DNA of 64,000 nt from Cyanobium sp. PCC 7001 (GTDB taxonomy: Bacteria; Cyanobacteriota; Cyanobacteriia; PCC-6307; Cyanobiaceae): assembly GCF_000155635.1 (NCBI RefSeq), contig NZ_DS990556.1:1990670-2054669 (forward strand), given 5' to 3'. Below are positions 47,024 through 56,418 of this stretch, in pieces. Under the pieces are notes generated by a model. The model saw only the letters and a program-made list of their open reading frames with translations, did no database searches and was not told where the DNA came from. How positions within the stretch are numbered: the stretch's first letter is position 1; every line of letters starts with the position of its first letter. The position numbers were made by a program, and so were the translations under genes.

Positions 47024-48217
47024 TCAGGCGGTCTGGATGGCTGCGGCCTGCCGGCTGGTCCAGGCCGACACACAGGGAATGCGGCTGCGGTCGCAGCGGT
47101 CGGCCCAGCGGCGGGCCACATCCACCACTTCCGCCATCAGCCCCTCGTCGAGGGTGGTGGGCTTGAGGCCCAGTTCGATGAAGCAGCGGTTGTCCACGAT
47201 CAGATCGTTCTCGATCGCCTCCTTGCGGGGGTTGGGGAGGTGGTTGATCGAGGCGCCGGTGAGGGCCGCCACCTTCTCAGCCAGTTGGCCCACCTGGTGG
47301 CTCTCGGTCATCTGGTTGAAGATCTTCACCTTCTCGCCCGACTGGGGCGGGTGCTCGAGGGCCAGCTGCACGCAGCGCACCGAATCGCGGATGTGGATGA
47401 AGGCGCGGGTCTGGCCGCCGGTGCCGTGCACGGTGAGGGGATAGCCGATCGCCGCCTGCATCAGGAAGCGGTTCAGCACCGTGCCGTAGTCACCGTCGTA
47501 GTCGAAGCGGTTGGTGAGACGGGGATCCTTCTCGGTGAGGGCGGTGTTGGTGCCCCAGACGATCCCCTGGTGCAGATCGGTGACGCGGATGCCGTCGTTC
47601 TTGTTGTAGTAGTAGAAAAGCAGTTGATCGAGCGTCTTCGTCATGTGGTAGACGCTGCCGGGATCCGCCGGGTGCAGGATCTTCTCGGTGAAGCGGCTGC
47701 CATCGGGCTGGGGCACCTCCACGGTGAGATAGCCCTCGGGGATCGTGGCGCCGCGGTGGGAGCCGTAGCCGTACACCCCCATGGTGCCGAGGTGCACGAT
47801 GTGCACGTCCAGCCCGCTTTCCACGATCGCGGCCAGCAGGTTGTGGGTGCCGTTGACGTTGTTGTCCACCGTGTAGCGCTTGGTGGCACTGCTCTTCATC
47901 GAGTAGGGCGCCGCCCGCTGCTCGGCGAAGTGCACCACCGCCGTCGGGCGCTCATCCCGCAGCAGGTCGAGCAGGCGGGTGTACTCCTTGGCGATGTCGA
48001 GGTGGACGAAGCGCATGGGCTTGCCGCCCACCTGCTCCCAGGCCCGCAGGCGCTCGCTGATGGTGGCGATCGGGGTGAGTGACTCCACCTCCAGGTCCAC
48101 GTCGATCTTGCGCCGGCTGAGGTTGTCGACGATCACCACGTCGTGGCCGGCGTCGGCGAGGTTGACCGCACAGGGCCAGCCGCAGAAGCCATCGCCGCCG
48201 AGAACGAACACCTTCAT
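47024..48217 (-). CDS. sqdB: UDP-sulfoquinovose synthase
   Basis: Extended SDR making UDP-sulfoquinovose from UDP-glucose and sulfite. The 397-residue product from ATG 48217 has NAD-binding loop LGGDGFCGWP, VDNLSRRKID, HFAEQRAAPYS and the catalytic Tyr-Lys pair in SVYHMTKTLDQ. Length and motifs match SQD1/SqdB. Two short reading frames are chained to its start codon by ATGA overlaps (see 48214-48245). Confidence 0.95.
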   Translation of the reverse strand: MKVFVLGGDGFCGWPCAVNLADAGHDVVIVDNLSRRKIDVDLEVESLTPIATISERLRAWEQVGGKPMRFVHLDIAKEYTRLLDLLRDERPTAVVHFAEQRAAPYSMKSSATKRYTVDNNVNGTHNLLAAIVESGLDVHIVHLGTMGVYGYGSHRGATIPEGYLTVEVPQPDGSRFTEKILHPADPGSVYHMTKTLDQLLFYYYNKNDGIRVTDLHQGIVWGTNTALTEKDPRLTNRFDYDGDYGTVLNRFLMQAAIGYPLTVHGTGGQTRAFIHIRDSVRCVQLALEHPPQSGEKVKIFNQMTESHQVGQLAEKVAALTGASINHLPNPRKEAIENDLIVDNRCFIELGLKPTTLDEGLMAEVVDVARRWADRCDRSRIPCVSAWTSRQAAAIQTA

Positions 48218-48245
48218 GCCGAAACCCTCATGGCGAAACCCTCAT
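48214..48245 (-). promoter_or_regulatory. Tandem 14-bp repeat with two five-codon upstream reading frames before sqdB
   Basis: Three ATGs lie exactly 14 bases apart (48245, 48231, 48217; the last is the sqdB start). Each of the first two opens a frame, MRVSP and MRVSA, whose TGA overlaps the next ATG as ATGA. Each repeat also carries GAGGG about 8-10 bases before the next ATG, usable as a Shine-Dalgarno site. Seen directly in the sequence; regulatory meaning is inference. Confidence 0.6.
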
Positions 48246-48317
48246 GCCGAAAACCCCAGACCCCGCAGGATGAGCGGCTGCTCATCCAGGCAAGCTACTA
48301 CAGGCGTTCCGGCCGTC

Positions 48318-48488
48318 TCAGCCGCTGATTCCGGCAGCCAGGCCCACCAGGGCCAGCACCAGCACGGCCCCGCCGATCAGCAGCAGTTTGGTCTGGCTGG
48401 TGCTGCGCTCCCCCTCCTCCATCACCACCATGCGGGGCTCCCGGGCGAAGGCATTGAGCTTGCCGCCGTCTTCTTCGGTGACCTGCAT
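48318..48488 (-). CDS. psb34: Psb34 / Ssl1498-family light-harvesting-like small protein
   Basis: A 56-residue protein from ATG 48488. Conserved N-terminus VTEEDGGKLNAFAREPRM, then one membrane helix (LLLIGGAVLVLALVGLAAG). This is the layout of Ssl1498/Psb34, a thylakoid protein that binds late photosystem II assembly intermediates. It sits between thiG (upstream) and sqdB (downstream) on the same strand. Confidence 0.82.
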   Translation of the reverse strand: MQVTEEDGGKLNAFAREPRMVVMEEGERSTSQTKLLLIGGAVLVLALVGLAAGISG

Positions 48489-48602
48489 GAAAAGGGAAAG
48501 CACAAGGGCCACACCCTATGGAGTGAAATCGGCGCAGTCTTCGACAGGCGGGGGGAACGTCAACGGAAGTTCACGTGCCGGCCGAGGTCCTTCAGGAGGC
48601 GT

Positions 48603-49448
48603 TCAGCCGCCCACCCGTCCCTGGAGCGGGGAACTGGGGCTGGCCTGGGCGCGACGCGGCAGCCGGCCGGCCAGGAACGCGGTGCGGCCCGCCTGACAGG
48701 CCTGTGCCATGGCACCCGCCATGGCCGCGGGGTTCCCCGCCAGGGCGATGGCGCTGTTGATCAGCAGCGCATCGGCGCCCATCTCCATGGCCTGGGCCGC
48801 TTCGCTGGGCACGCCGATGCCCGCGTCCACCACCACGGGAACGGTGGCGTTCTCGATGATCAGGGCGATGTTGGCGGCATTGCGGATCCCCTGGCCCGAA
48901 CCGATGGGCGAGCCGAGCGGCATCACGGTGGCGCAGCCGGCCTCCTCGAGCCGACGGGCCAGCAGCGGGTCGGCGTTGATGTAGGGCAGCACGGTGAAGC
49001 CCTCATTCACCAGCTGCTCCGCAGCCTCCAGCGTGCCGATGGGATCCGGCAGCAGGTGTCGCGTGTCGGGGATCACCTCCAGCTTCACGAAGGTGTTGTC
49101 CTCCTGCCCGGCCAGCTTGGCCAGTTCGCGTCCGAGCCGGGCCACCCGCACCGCCTCCTCCGCCGTGGCGCAGCCGGCGGTGTTGGGCAGCATCCAGACC
49201 CGCTGCCAGTCGATGGCCTCCATCAGACCCTCATGCCCCGCCGCCAGGCTCTGCACGCGCCGCACGGCCACGGTGACGATCTCGCAGGCGCTGGCGCGGA
49301 GGCTGGCCTGCATGCTGGCCAGGCTTGGGTACTTGCCCGTGCCGGTCATCAGGCGGCTGTGGAAGCGACGGCCGCCGATGGTGAGCGGCTCGTCCGGGGG
49401 GTCGAGGTGTTGCGGCTCCTGCAGGAGCGGGGCTGGCTGCGGCACCAC
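48603..49448 (-). CDS. thiG: Thiazole synthase
   Basis: Makes the thiazole phosphate of thiamin. The 281-residue product starts at GTG. Family motifs: [21 protein letters not shown], a Schiff-base lysine in [22 protein letters not shown] and [12 protein letters not shown]. The last about 25 residues are a non-conserved tail. I see no TPP riboswitch in the short gap to the divergent gene at 49464. Its partner gene thiS is not in the window. Confidence 0.94.
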   Translation of the reverse strand: MVPQPAPLLQEPQHLDPPDEPLTIGGRRFHSRLMTGTGKYPSLASMQASLRASACEIVTVAVRRVQSLAAGHEGLMEAIDWQRVWMLPNTAGCATAEEAVRVARLGRELAKLAGQEDNTFVKLEVIPDTRHLLPDPIGTLEAAEQLVNEGFTVLPYINADPLLARRLEEAGCATVMPLGSPIGSGQGIRNAANIALIIENATVPVVVDAGIGVPSEAAQAMEMGADALLINSAIALAGNPAAMAGAMAQACQAGRTAFLAGRLPRRAQASPSSPLQGRVGG

Positions 49449-49463
49449 GGTGGATTCCGGCGC

Positions 49464-50153
49464 ATGGATGACAATCCATCTAGCCTCCCATCAGCCACCG
49501 CCGTTGCCGTGACCATCGCCGCGCCCACCGACGCGCCAGCCGACGCGCCCCTCGCCGCGCTTCGCCCGCTCCTGCTCATGGCGCTCCCCCTGCTGGCCAT
49601 TCCCCTGCTGCCAGGCCGTGCCATGGCCGCCACGCCGCTGGCCAGCGACGGCTTCCTGCCGTTCAATCCGCCGGCATCCGCCACCTTCCAGGTCGACACC
49701 TACGGCGCCGGCGCCGGCGCCGTGGAAACCTTCGATCCGGTGGGCCGTGCCCAGCTGCTGGCCCGCGACATTCCCCGGGAGTGGGTGGGCACCTACCAGC
49801 CCTTCGACACCAACCGGGCCGTACCCGCCGAGCTGCGGCTCACCGCCGTCACCGCCTTCGGCCAGATCGTGGATCTGCGCGGTGACATCACGATCGATGG
49901 CACCGCCACGCCGATCCAGGGCAACCTGAATGCCGAATCCGACCAGCTCGACCTGTTGCTGCTCTGCCGCTGCAACGTCGGCGGTCTCGAGATGGGCGGC
50001 GCGTTCTCCGGGCAGCAGGGGTTCCTGCTCTCCGGCTGGAACGCGCCCCGGCTGACCAACCCCGGCGGCCGCCTCGACCTGCGCCCGCGCACCGCCTTCG
50101 TGCCGGCCCCGGCCCCAGTGCCCGCCGGCGTGCCGGTGCGGGGTATGTGGTGA
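49464..50153 (+). CDS. Exported hypothetical protein
   Basis: A 229-residue product from ATG 49464; GTG 49509 is an alternative. After a Ser/Ala-rich leader comes a hydrophobic signal-like stretch ([21 protein letters not shown]). The mature domain of about 160 residues has [40 protein letters not shown] and a Pro/Ala-rich end. No motif I can name. Divergent from thiG, convergent with ycf37 (6-base gap). Confidence 0.7.
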   Translation: MDDNPSSLPSATAVAVTIAAPTDAPADAPLAALRPLLLMALPLLAIPLLPGRAMAATPLASDGFLPFNPPASATFQVDTYGAGAGAVETFDPVGRAQLLARDIPREWVGTYQPFDTNRAVPAELRLTAVTAFGQIVDLRGDITIDGTATPIQGNLNAESDQLDLLLLCRCNVGGLEMGGAFSGQQGFLLSGWNAPRLTNPGGRLDLRPRTAFVPAPAPVPAGVPVRGMW

Positions 50154-50159
50154 ACGGAT

Positions 50160-50711
50160 TCAGGCGGCTGTGGTGCCCAGGGTGCGCTCCAGCCGGCTGA
50201 GCCGCCGCTGGGCCGTGCGGTTGCCGCTGTCCAGCTCCAGCACCTTGCGGTAGGTGCTGGCGGCCTCTTCGGCGTTCTGGAGTTTCTCGAGGGCGTAGGC
50301 CAGATTGTTCAGCGCCACCGGATAGTCGGGCTTGGCCTTCAGTGCGGCGCGGTAGTGCTTGAGAGCCGGCTTGTACTTGGTCTGGGCGGCAAGGGAGAAG
50401 CCAAGGGCATTCTCGATCAGGGCCACCGCTTCGGGGGGATCCTCCTGGGCGATGGCCAGCTGCAGGGCCCGGGTGAGGCTGTCGGCCGCCTGGCTGTAGA
50501 GGCGCTTGCGCAGCTGCACCGATCCGAGCTCATAGAGGCTGGCCGCATCGGCCGACCCCTTCACCTCGCCCGGAGCGAGGTCGCGCTCCAGGCGCGCCAG
50601 GGTGACCTCGTCGCTTCGCACCCTCCAGATCTGGCGGGCCACCACCACAGCGGCACCGCCCAGGAGAACGACCAGGCCGATCAGATAGGCCTGGGGAAGC
50701 AGGGTGTCCAA
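50160..50711 (-). CDS. ycf37: Ycf37-like photosystem I assembly TPR protein
   Basis: A 183-residue product with a TTG start. One N-terminal membrane anchor (LIGLVVLLGGAAVVVARQIW), then about three TPRs (ASLYELGSVQLRKRLYSQA, ALGFSLAAQTKYKPALKHY, ALNNLAYALEKLQNAEEA). This matches the layout of cyanobacterial and plastid Ycf37, implicated in photosystem I assembly and stability. It lies 29 bases downstream of rplT on the same strand. Confidence 0.82.
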   Translation of the reverse strand: MDTLLPQAYLIGLVVLLGGAAVVVARQIWRVRSDEVTLARLERDLAPGEVKGSADAASLYELGSVQLRKRLYSQAADSLTRALQLAIAQEDPPEAVALIENALGFSLAAQTKYKPALKHYRAALKAKPDYPVALNNLAYALEKLQNAEEAASTYRKVLELDSGNRTAQRRLSRLERTLGTTAA

Positions 50712-50740
50712 GGTGGCGGTGAGTGGTACGAGGGGACGAT

Positions 50741-51088
50741 TCAGTTCTTGGCGGTGCCGACCACGCTGGTGAAGCTGCCGGGATCGACCACGGCGAGCTG
50801 GGCCAGCATCTTGCGGTTCAGGCGCACATCGGCCTTCTTCAGACCACCCATCAGACGGCTGTAGCTCACGCCGTTCAGGCGGGCCGCAGCGTTGATGCGG
50901 GCGATCCAGAGACGGCGGAAGTCCCGCTTGCGGCGGCGACGGTCGCGGTAGGCGTTGCAGAGGGCCTTCATCACCCGCTGGTTGGCGGTGCGGAACAGGG
51001 AACCGTTGCCGCCCCTGAAGCCACGGGCCAGCCGCAGGATCTTGTTACGACGCTTGCGGGCAACGTTGCCCCTCTTGACGCGGGCCAT
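50741..51088 (-). CDS. rplT: 50S ribosomal protein L20
   Basis: The 115-residue product has the L20 N-terminal basic arm ([18 protein letters not shown]) and [17 protein letters not shown]. Structural protein of 50S assembly. ATG start, 51 bases after rpmI; the standard rpmI-rplT pair. No infC gene is next to it here. Confidence 0.97.
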   Translation of the reverse strand: MARVKRGNVARKRRNKILRLARGFRGGNGSLFRTANQRVMKALCNAYRDRRRRKRDFRRLWIARINAAARLNGVSYSRLMGGLKKADVRLNRKMLAQLAVVDPGSFTSVVGTAKN

Positions 51089-51139
51089 GGAAGGAAATCA
51101 GGTGGTGATGGATCGGAACGGAACCGGCTGCCGGGAAGC

Positions 51140-51337
51140 TCAGGCGTAGGGGAGCATGGCGCTCACGTTGTCGGCGTCGCGCTCGTCGACGACGGCCATG
51201 GTGCCCAGGTAGCGCTTCCGTTTCGGGCTCTTGTGGTCCAGCAGGTGGTTACGGAAGGCCCGGCGACGCAGGAACTTGCCACTGCCGGTGGCCTTGAACC
51301 GCTTGGCGGCTGCTTTGCGGGTCTTGAGCTTCGGCAT
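51140..51337 (-). CDS. rpmI: 50S ribosomal protein L35
   Basis: The 65-residue product is full length: [20 protein letters not shown] at the N-terminus and [15 protein letters not shown] in the middle. ATG start at 51337. First gene of the rpmI-rplT-ycf37 run; divergent from the SpoIID-like gene across about 80 bases, which must contain both promoters. Confidence 0.97.
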   Translation of the reverse strand: MPKLKTRKAAAKRFKATGSGKFLRRRAFRNHLLDHKSPKRKRYLGTMAVVDERDADNVSAMLPYA

Positions 51338-51419
51338 GTCTCCCCAACGCGGGCACAAACGAGCAGAGTACGACGCGGCCCCGCCTTCCACCAAGCTCCC
51401 GTTGCCAGTGCCCCTGCCG

Positions 51420-52997
51420 ATGCCCAGCGCCCGTCCCCGCCATCCCCGGCCGCCTGCGGTCCGCCCGGCCCTGGGTGCCTTCGGGGTGAGCCTTCTGCTG
51501 GCCGCCTCGGGCTGCCAGGCCGCGCCCATGGCGGCGCCCCCCGCCCCGCCTGCCCCTGCCCGGCTGGGCTGGCCGGTGCCGGCACCGCCGGAGCTCGACG
51601 CCAGCAACCCGGTGCTGTGGGTGGGGCTCGCCTCCCATCTCCGGCCCGACACCCCGCTGGAGCTGCGCAGCGGTGAGGGCCTGATCACCCTGGTGACGCC
51701 TGAAGGGGCCCGCTACAGCTCGCCGCGGCTGGTGCTGCACTGGCGCACCGTGCCGGTGGACCCGCCCCTGCGGATCCGTCGTCAGGTGCTGGGACCCTTC
51801 GCCAGCTACGAGAGCGCTGAGGAGGCGGCCGGCCGCTGGAAGGCGGCCGGGGTGGAGCCGCGCATCGCCAACCCCCGCGACTGGGAGGTGTGGGCGCCCC
51901 TCTCAGCTCCCCTGCCCCCGAGCCTCGGTCCCTCCCGGCAGGTGGAGCAGCAGCTGGAGCAGCGGGCTGTGCTGGAGCTGCGTCGCGATGCCGGGCCGGT
52001 GCTGCTGGACGGGCCCCTGCGGCTGGAGACGCCGGGCGGCCTGCGCTGGCAGGGAGGTCTGTTCCAGGGGCCCTTCCGGCTCCAGCCCGATGCCTACGGC
52101 AGCTGGACCCTGGTGGAGGAGGTGCCCCTCGAGCGCTACCTCCAGGGCGTGGTGCCCCATGAGATCGGGGCCGCCTCGCCCCCGGCCGCTCTGGCGGCCC
52201 AGGCCGTCCTGGCCCGCACCTGGGCGGTGCGCAACCGGGTGCGCTTCGCGGTGGACGGCTACCACCTGTGTGCCGACACCCAGTGCCAGGTCTACGCCGA
52301 CCCGCGCCAGGCCGGTTCCGGGGTGCGCCAGGCCATCGCGGCCACCCGCTCCCAGGTGCTCACCTGGCAGGGGCAGCCGATCCACGCCGTGTACCACGCC
52401 ACCAATGGCGGGGTGTCCGCCGGTTTCGAGGAGGTGTGGAGCGGTGCTCCGTTGCCCTACCTGCGCTCCGCGGTGGATGGTTCCCAGGCCCTGAAGGCGC
52501 GGTTCCCCCTGCCGCTGGCGAGCGGTCAGGTGCCGCAGCTGCTGGCCACCGGCAACGGCTTCCATGGCGTCGACCATCCCCGCTTCCGCTGGACCCGCAC
52601 CCTCACGGCGGGCCAGATCGCCCAGGCCCTGCAGCGGCTGGAGCCCCAGCTCGGGACCCCCGAGCGGGTCACGGTGCTGGAGCGGGGCATGAGCGGTCGG
52701 GTGCTGGCCCTGCAGGTCCAGGGCACAGGCGGTGCCACGGTGCTCCGTCTGGATGCGATCCGCCGCAACCTGCGCCAGCTGCCGAGCACGCTGTTCGTGG
52801 TGAGCCCGAGCGGCCCGGGCAGCTGGCGCTTCGAGGGCGGTGGCTTCGGCCACGGCGCCGGACTCTCCCAGGCCGGTGCCATCGATCTGGCCAGGCGCGG
52901 CTGGCCCCTGCAGCGGATTCTCGAGCTCTACTACCCCGGCACCACCCTGCAGCCCCTGTCAGCACTGGACACCAATCCTCCCGGGAGTGCCCCTTAG
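51420..52997 (+). CDS. SpoIID/LytB-domain exported protein
   Basis: A 525-residue product from ATG 51420 (MPSARPRHP); GTG 51408 also possible. A lipobox-like LLLAASGC closes the signal peptide. The SpoIID core appears at [39 protein letters not shown] and AVYHATNGG; the C-terminal [19 protein letters not shown] is characteristic. SpoIID relatives are peptidoglycan lytic transglycosylases or their amidase enhancers. It is 24 bases before mgdA. Confidence 0.86.
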   Translation: MPSARPRHPRPPAVRPALGAFGVSLLLAASGCQAAPMAAPPAPPAPARLGWPVPAPPELDASNPVLWVGLASHLRPDTPLELRSGEGLITLVTPEGARYSSPRLVLHWRTVPVDPPLRIRRQVLGPFASYESAEEAAGRWKAAGVEPRIANPRDWEVWAPLSAPLPPSLGPSRQVEQQLEQRAVLELRRDAGPVLLDGPLRLETPGGLRWQGGLFQGPFRLQPDAYGSWTLVEEVPLERYLQGVVPHEIGAASPPAALAAQAVLARTWAVRNRVRFAVDGYHLCADTQCQVYADPRQAGSGVRQAIAATRSQVLTWQGQPIHAVYHATNGGVSAGFEEVWSGAPLPYLRSAVDGSQALKARFPLPLASGQVPQLLATGNGFHGVDHPRFRWTRTLTAGQIAQALQRLEPQLGTPERVTVLERGMSGRVLALQVQGTGGATVLRLDAIRRNLRQLPSTLFVVSPSGPGSWRFEGGGFGHGAGLSQAGAIDLARRGWPLQRILELYYPGTTLQPLSALDTNPPGSAP

Positions 52998-53021
52998 AGT
53001 CCGGGAACTTCCGGGAACGCC

Positions 53022-54413
53022 ATGGCCGCGGACGGCAGTACCACCGATGGCCACAGGGAGGCTGGCCCCGGCGGGCGCCGAGGCAAATCGGCTCTCTTCG
53101 TGATCGCCTGCGGCTGGGCAGGGCTCATGCCCCACTGGCTGGAGCCGGGGCTGCGGCTCTGGCCGGCCACGGGCATGGCCCTGCTGCTGGGGGGCTACAG
53201 CCTCTACACGGTGCTGGTGCCGGCCCTGGATCGCGGCCGGCCCGGGGATCGTGAGGGCAGTCCTTCGCCCGGCCCTAAACCGCAGGACCCAGGTCCGGAT
53301 GGGGTGGATGTGGTTGTGGCCGCCCGCGATGAGCAGGCCGTGATCGCCCGTCTGGTGGAACGCATCGGCATGCTGCGCCCCACCGCCGGGGACCTGCGGC
53401 TCTGGGTGGTGGACGACGGCAGCTCCGACCGCACCCCCGAAGTGCTGCAGGAGCTGCGTGGCCGCTTCCCCTTCCTGCAGGTGCTGCGCCGGGAAGCGGA
53501 TGCCGGTGGCGGCAAGTCCGGGGCCCTCAACATGGCTCTGCCCCATCTACGCGCCCGCTGGATGCTCGTGCTCGATGCCGACGCAGACCTGCAGCCCGAC
53601 ACGCTCGAGCGCCTCCTGCCCAGGGCCGAGGCGCTCGGCTGGTCTGCCGTGCAGATGCGCAAGGCCGTGGCCAACCCCCTCACCAACTGGCTCACCCGGG
53701 CCCAGGCCATGGAGATGGCGCTTGATGCGGTGATCCAGGAGGGTCGGCTGGAACAGGGCGGCGTGGTGGAGCTGCGGGGCAACGGTCAGCTGCTGCGGCG
53801 GGATGCGCTCCTGGCGGCCGGGGGCTTCAACGAGGCCACCGTCACCGACGATCTGGACCTGAGCTTCCGGCTCCTGCTGCAGGAGCAGCCGATCGGCATC
53901 GTCTGGGATCCGCCGGTGCGGGAGGAAGCGGTGCTCAGCCTGGCGGCCCTCTGGCGCCAGCGCCAGCGCTGGGCCGAGGGGGGCCTGCAGCGCTTCTTCG
54001 ACTACGCCCCGGGCCTGCTCTCCGAGCGGGTGAGCGGCCGCCGCAAGCTGGATCTCCTCTGCTTCTTCCTGCTGCAGTACGCCATGCCCATGGTGGCCAT
54101 GGCTGATCTGGTGGGGGCTCTGGTCACCCTCACCGCCCCCACGATCTGGCCCCTCTCCTTCGTGGCCTTCGGGCTCTCCGGCTGTTCAATCCTGCTGGGC
54201 TGCCGCCGCAGCAGCGAGGGGCCCGTGTTCCCGCGGATGACCCCCTGGAACCTCGCCCTGGGCATCGCCTACCTCGGCCACTGGTTCCTGGTGATTCCCT
54301 GGACCAGCGTGCGCATGGCTCTGTTCCCGAAGCGTCTGGTGTGGGCCAAGACCCTCCACCTCGGAGAAGCCGGCTGCGAGGACGCCGCCGTGGAGGAATC
54401 GGCCATCGCCTGA
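53022..54413 (+). CDS. mgdA: Beta-monoglucosyldiacylglycerol synthase (GT2)
   Basis: Glucosyl transfer from UDP-glucose to diacylglycerol, first step of cyanobacterial galactolipid synthesis. The 463-residue product has N-terminal hydrophobic spans, GT2 motifs VVDDGSSDRTPE, GGKSGALNMAL, DADADLQPD, TDDLDLSF and QRQRWAEGG, then C-terminal spans ending FPKRLVWAKTLHLGE. These blocks match my memory of Synechocystis Sll1377 closely (RGNGQ, AEGG, PKRL segments). A different GT2 specificity cannot be excluded. Confidence 0.8.
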   Translation: MAADGSTTDGHREAGPGGRRGKSALFVIACGWAGLMPHWLEPGLRLWPATGMALLLGGYSLYTVLVPALDRGRPGDREGSPSPGPKPQDPGPDGVDVVVAARDEQAVIARLVERIGMLRPTAGDLRLWVVDDGSSDRTPEVLQELRGRFPFLQVLRREADAGGGKSGALNMALPHLRARWMLVLDADADLQPDTLERLLPRAEALGWSAVQMRKAVANPLTNWLTRAQAMEMALDAVIQEGRLEQGGVVELRGNGQLLRRDALLAAGGFNEATVTDDLDLSFRLLLQEQPIGIVWDPPVREEAVLSLAALWRQRQRWAEGGLQRFFDYAPGLLSERVSGRRKLDLLCFFLLQYAMPMVAMADLVGALVTLTAPTIWPLSFVAFGLSGCSILLGCRRSSEGPVFPRMTPWNLALGIAYLGHWFLVIPWTSVRMALFPKRLVWAKTLHLGEAGCEDAAVEESAIA

Positions 54414-54449
54414 CGGCGGAGCGGTTCGTGCCGCTGCGCTGGTCCCTGC

Positions 54450-56387
54450 TCAGGCCACGCCGCGATCGAGGTCCTCCAGCGGTCCATCCAGATCGACCAC
54501 CTCCCCGTTGAAGAATTCCGCCAGTCGGCGGGCCCTGTCATCGAGCAGGGAGGGGTCCGGGGGTGTCGGCGCAGCGGGGGCTGAGGCGGCCGAGGCGGTG
54601 GCGGAACCCGGTTGCTCCCGAACGCCCGCAGCGGCGGTGGATACGTGAGGGTGAGCGGCAGGGATCCCGGGAGCCGGAGCCGCAGCTGGTGCCGGAGAAG
54701 CCGTGGCCGTGACTGCCCCGCTGACGGGCGAGGCTGCTGGTGCTGGTGCTGGTGCTGGTGCTGGAGCGGCCAGGGGCGGAGGCGCCGGCTGGGGAGGTTC
54801 GCTGCCGGCCTCCAGCACCATCTGCCTCGGGCTTCCGAGCGCCTTGGCGATGGCCTGCTCCACCAGGGCCTGGCGGCTCTGCACCATGGCGATCCAGTTG
54901 GCGCTCACCTGCACGACGGCCCGGCGGCCATCCAGCCGCACCAGATGGGCCTGCTGGGACAGCAGCATGCGTGTGGAGGGCAGCTCCAGACAGGCCAGGA
55001 TCTGCTGCCAGAGCTCGTGCAGGTCAGGGGTGGTGTCCGCCGGCTCGGTCGGGGGCGCTGGCCGTGGGTCCGGCCCAGCCCCGGCTGCCGCGGCGACCCC
55101 AGGGGCCGTGACAGGCGCCGTCACAGGGTTAGGGACAGGCGCAGGCGCGGGGATGGGAGAGGGCTTGGCAGACGGGGCTTCCTCCCGCGGCGGTGGGGGG
55201 TCGGCGAGACGTCGCGGCAGGGTGGCCGGGACCGCGGTCGATGCCGCCGTCGGGGCCGCGGCCGGTGTGGGCTGGGCGCCAGCGACCGGCTCCGGGCCTG
55301 CCAGCAGCCCCAGCAGGAGCACTTCCAGCCAGAGCCGCGGGTTGACGCTGTGGCGCAACTGCTGCTCACTGCCCTTGAGCTGGGCCTGCCACTGCAGCAG
55401 CCTGGCCTTGCCGAGGCTGCGGGCCAGACCAGGCAGCTGCGGACGGAACTGGGGGGACACGGCCGTGAGCTCCAGCCGGTCGGGGGCGGTGCCCGCCAGC
55501 ACCAGGTCGCGCAACAGGCTGGTGAGGCCCTGCAGCACCGCCGCCGGCTCCCGGCCCCGCTCCAGCAGGTGCCGCGTCGCCTCGATCAGGGCGATCGGCT
55601 CGGCCCCGGCCAGGGCGCCGGCCAGCTGCAGGAGTTCCTGCTCGGGCACCGCCCCCAGCAGGTCCCACACGGCGTCCACCTCGACCGGTGGTGGCAGCAG
55701 GCTGAGCTGATCGAGCAGGCTCTCGGCATCCCGCAGGCCCCCTTGGGCCCGCTGGGCCACCACGTGCAGCGCCTCGGGGGTGATGGCGATGGCCTCCTCC
55801 GCGGCGATCCAGCGCAGGTGCCCTTCCAGGGACTCCAGGGGGATGCGACGGAAATCGAACCGCTGGCAGCGGCTGAGGATGGTGGGCAGCACCCGCTGGG
55901 GGTCGGTGGTGGCGAGCACGAACACCACCTGGGGCGGCGGCTCCTCCAGGGTCTTGAGCAGGGCGTTGAAGGCCGCCGTGGAGAGCATGTGGCATTCGTC
56001 CACCACGTACACCTTCCAGCGCGCCTGCACGGGGGCGAAGCGGGAGCGCTCGATCAGCTCCCGGATGTTGTCCACGCCGGTGTTGGAGGCGGCGTCGATC
56101 TCGATCACGTCGAGGGCGTTGCCCGCCGCGATCGTCGTGCAGAGCTCGCAGCGGCCGCAGGGGTCGGGGGTGGGTCCCGCTGCGGCGGTGCAGTTGAGGG
56201 AACGCGCCAGGATGCGGGCGCTGGAGGTCTTGCCGGTGCCGCGGGGTCCGCTGAACAGGTAGGCCGGCGCGATCCGCCCGGAGCGCAGGGCGTTGGCCAT
56301 GGTGGCGGCGATCGCCTCCTGACCCACGAGCTGGTCGAACCGCTGGGGCCGGTACTTGTGGTGGAGGGGCTGGTAGGCCTGTCCCAT
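54450..56387 (-). CDS. dnaX: DNA polymerase III subunit gamma/tau
   Basis: Clamp-loader ATPase, 645 residues. Walker A GPRGTGKTSSARI, zinc site CGRCELC, VDECHMLSTAAFNALLKTLEE, and sensor 1 ATTDPQRVLPTILSRCQRF. The second half is a Pro/Ala-rich linker (including a 5x6-bp repeat) and a C-terminal tau-like part. No intein interrupts the P-loop, and I see no slippery A-run for programmed frameshifting. ATG start; its 3' end faces mgdA. Confidence 0.95.
   Translation of the reverse strand: MGQAYQPLHHKYRPQRFDQLVGQEAIAATMANALRSGRIAPAYLFSGPRGTGKTSSARILARSLNCTAAAGPTPDPCGRCELCTTIAAGNALDVIEIDAASNTGVDNIRELIERSRFAPVQARWKVYVVDECHMLSTAAFNALLKTLEEPPPQVVFVLATTDPQRVLPTILSRCQRFDFRRIPLESLEGHLRWIAAEEAIAITPEALHVVAQRAQGGLRDAESLLDQLSLLPPPVEVDAVWDLLGAVPEQELLQLAGALAGAEPIALIEATRHLLERGREPAAVLQGLTSLLRDLVLAGTAPDRLELTAVSPQFRPQLPGLARSLGKARLLQWQAQLKGSEQQLRHSVNPRLWLEVLLLGLLAGPEPVAGAQPTPAAAPTAASTAVPATLPRRLADPPPPREEAPSAKPSPIPAPAPVPNPVTAPVTAPGVAAAAGAGPDPRPAPPTEPADTTPDLHELWQQILACLELPSTRMLLSQQAHLVRLDGRRAVVQVSANWIAMVQSRQALVEQAIAKALGSPRQMVLEAGSEPPQPAPPPLAAPAPAPAPAPAASPVSGAVTATASPAPAAAPAPGIPAAHPHVSTAAAGVREQPGSATASAASAPAAPTPPDPSLLDDRARRLAEFFNGEVVDLDGPLEDLDRGVA
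54735..54764 (-). repeat. Five tandem copies of a 6-bp unit in dnaX
   Basis: TGCTGG (plus strand) is repeated five times exactly, encoding Pro-Ala alternation in the DnaX linker on the reverse strand. A slippage-prone microsatellite; copy-number changes keep the frame. Confidence 0.9.
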
Positions 56388-56418
56388 GGGGCGGCCTCAG
56401 ACGGGCGGGATGTCGAGG

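Noticed and set aside
48489-49463. TPP riboswitch near thiG
   Set aside because: The gaps on either side of thiG are short and show no TPP-aptamer core motifs; thiL likewise begins inside the upstream gene.
54450-56387. Intein or programmed frameshift in dnaX
   Set aside because: The P-loop and neighbouring motifs are uninterrupted and there is no A-rich slippery heptamer.
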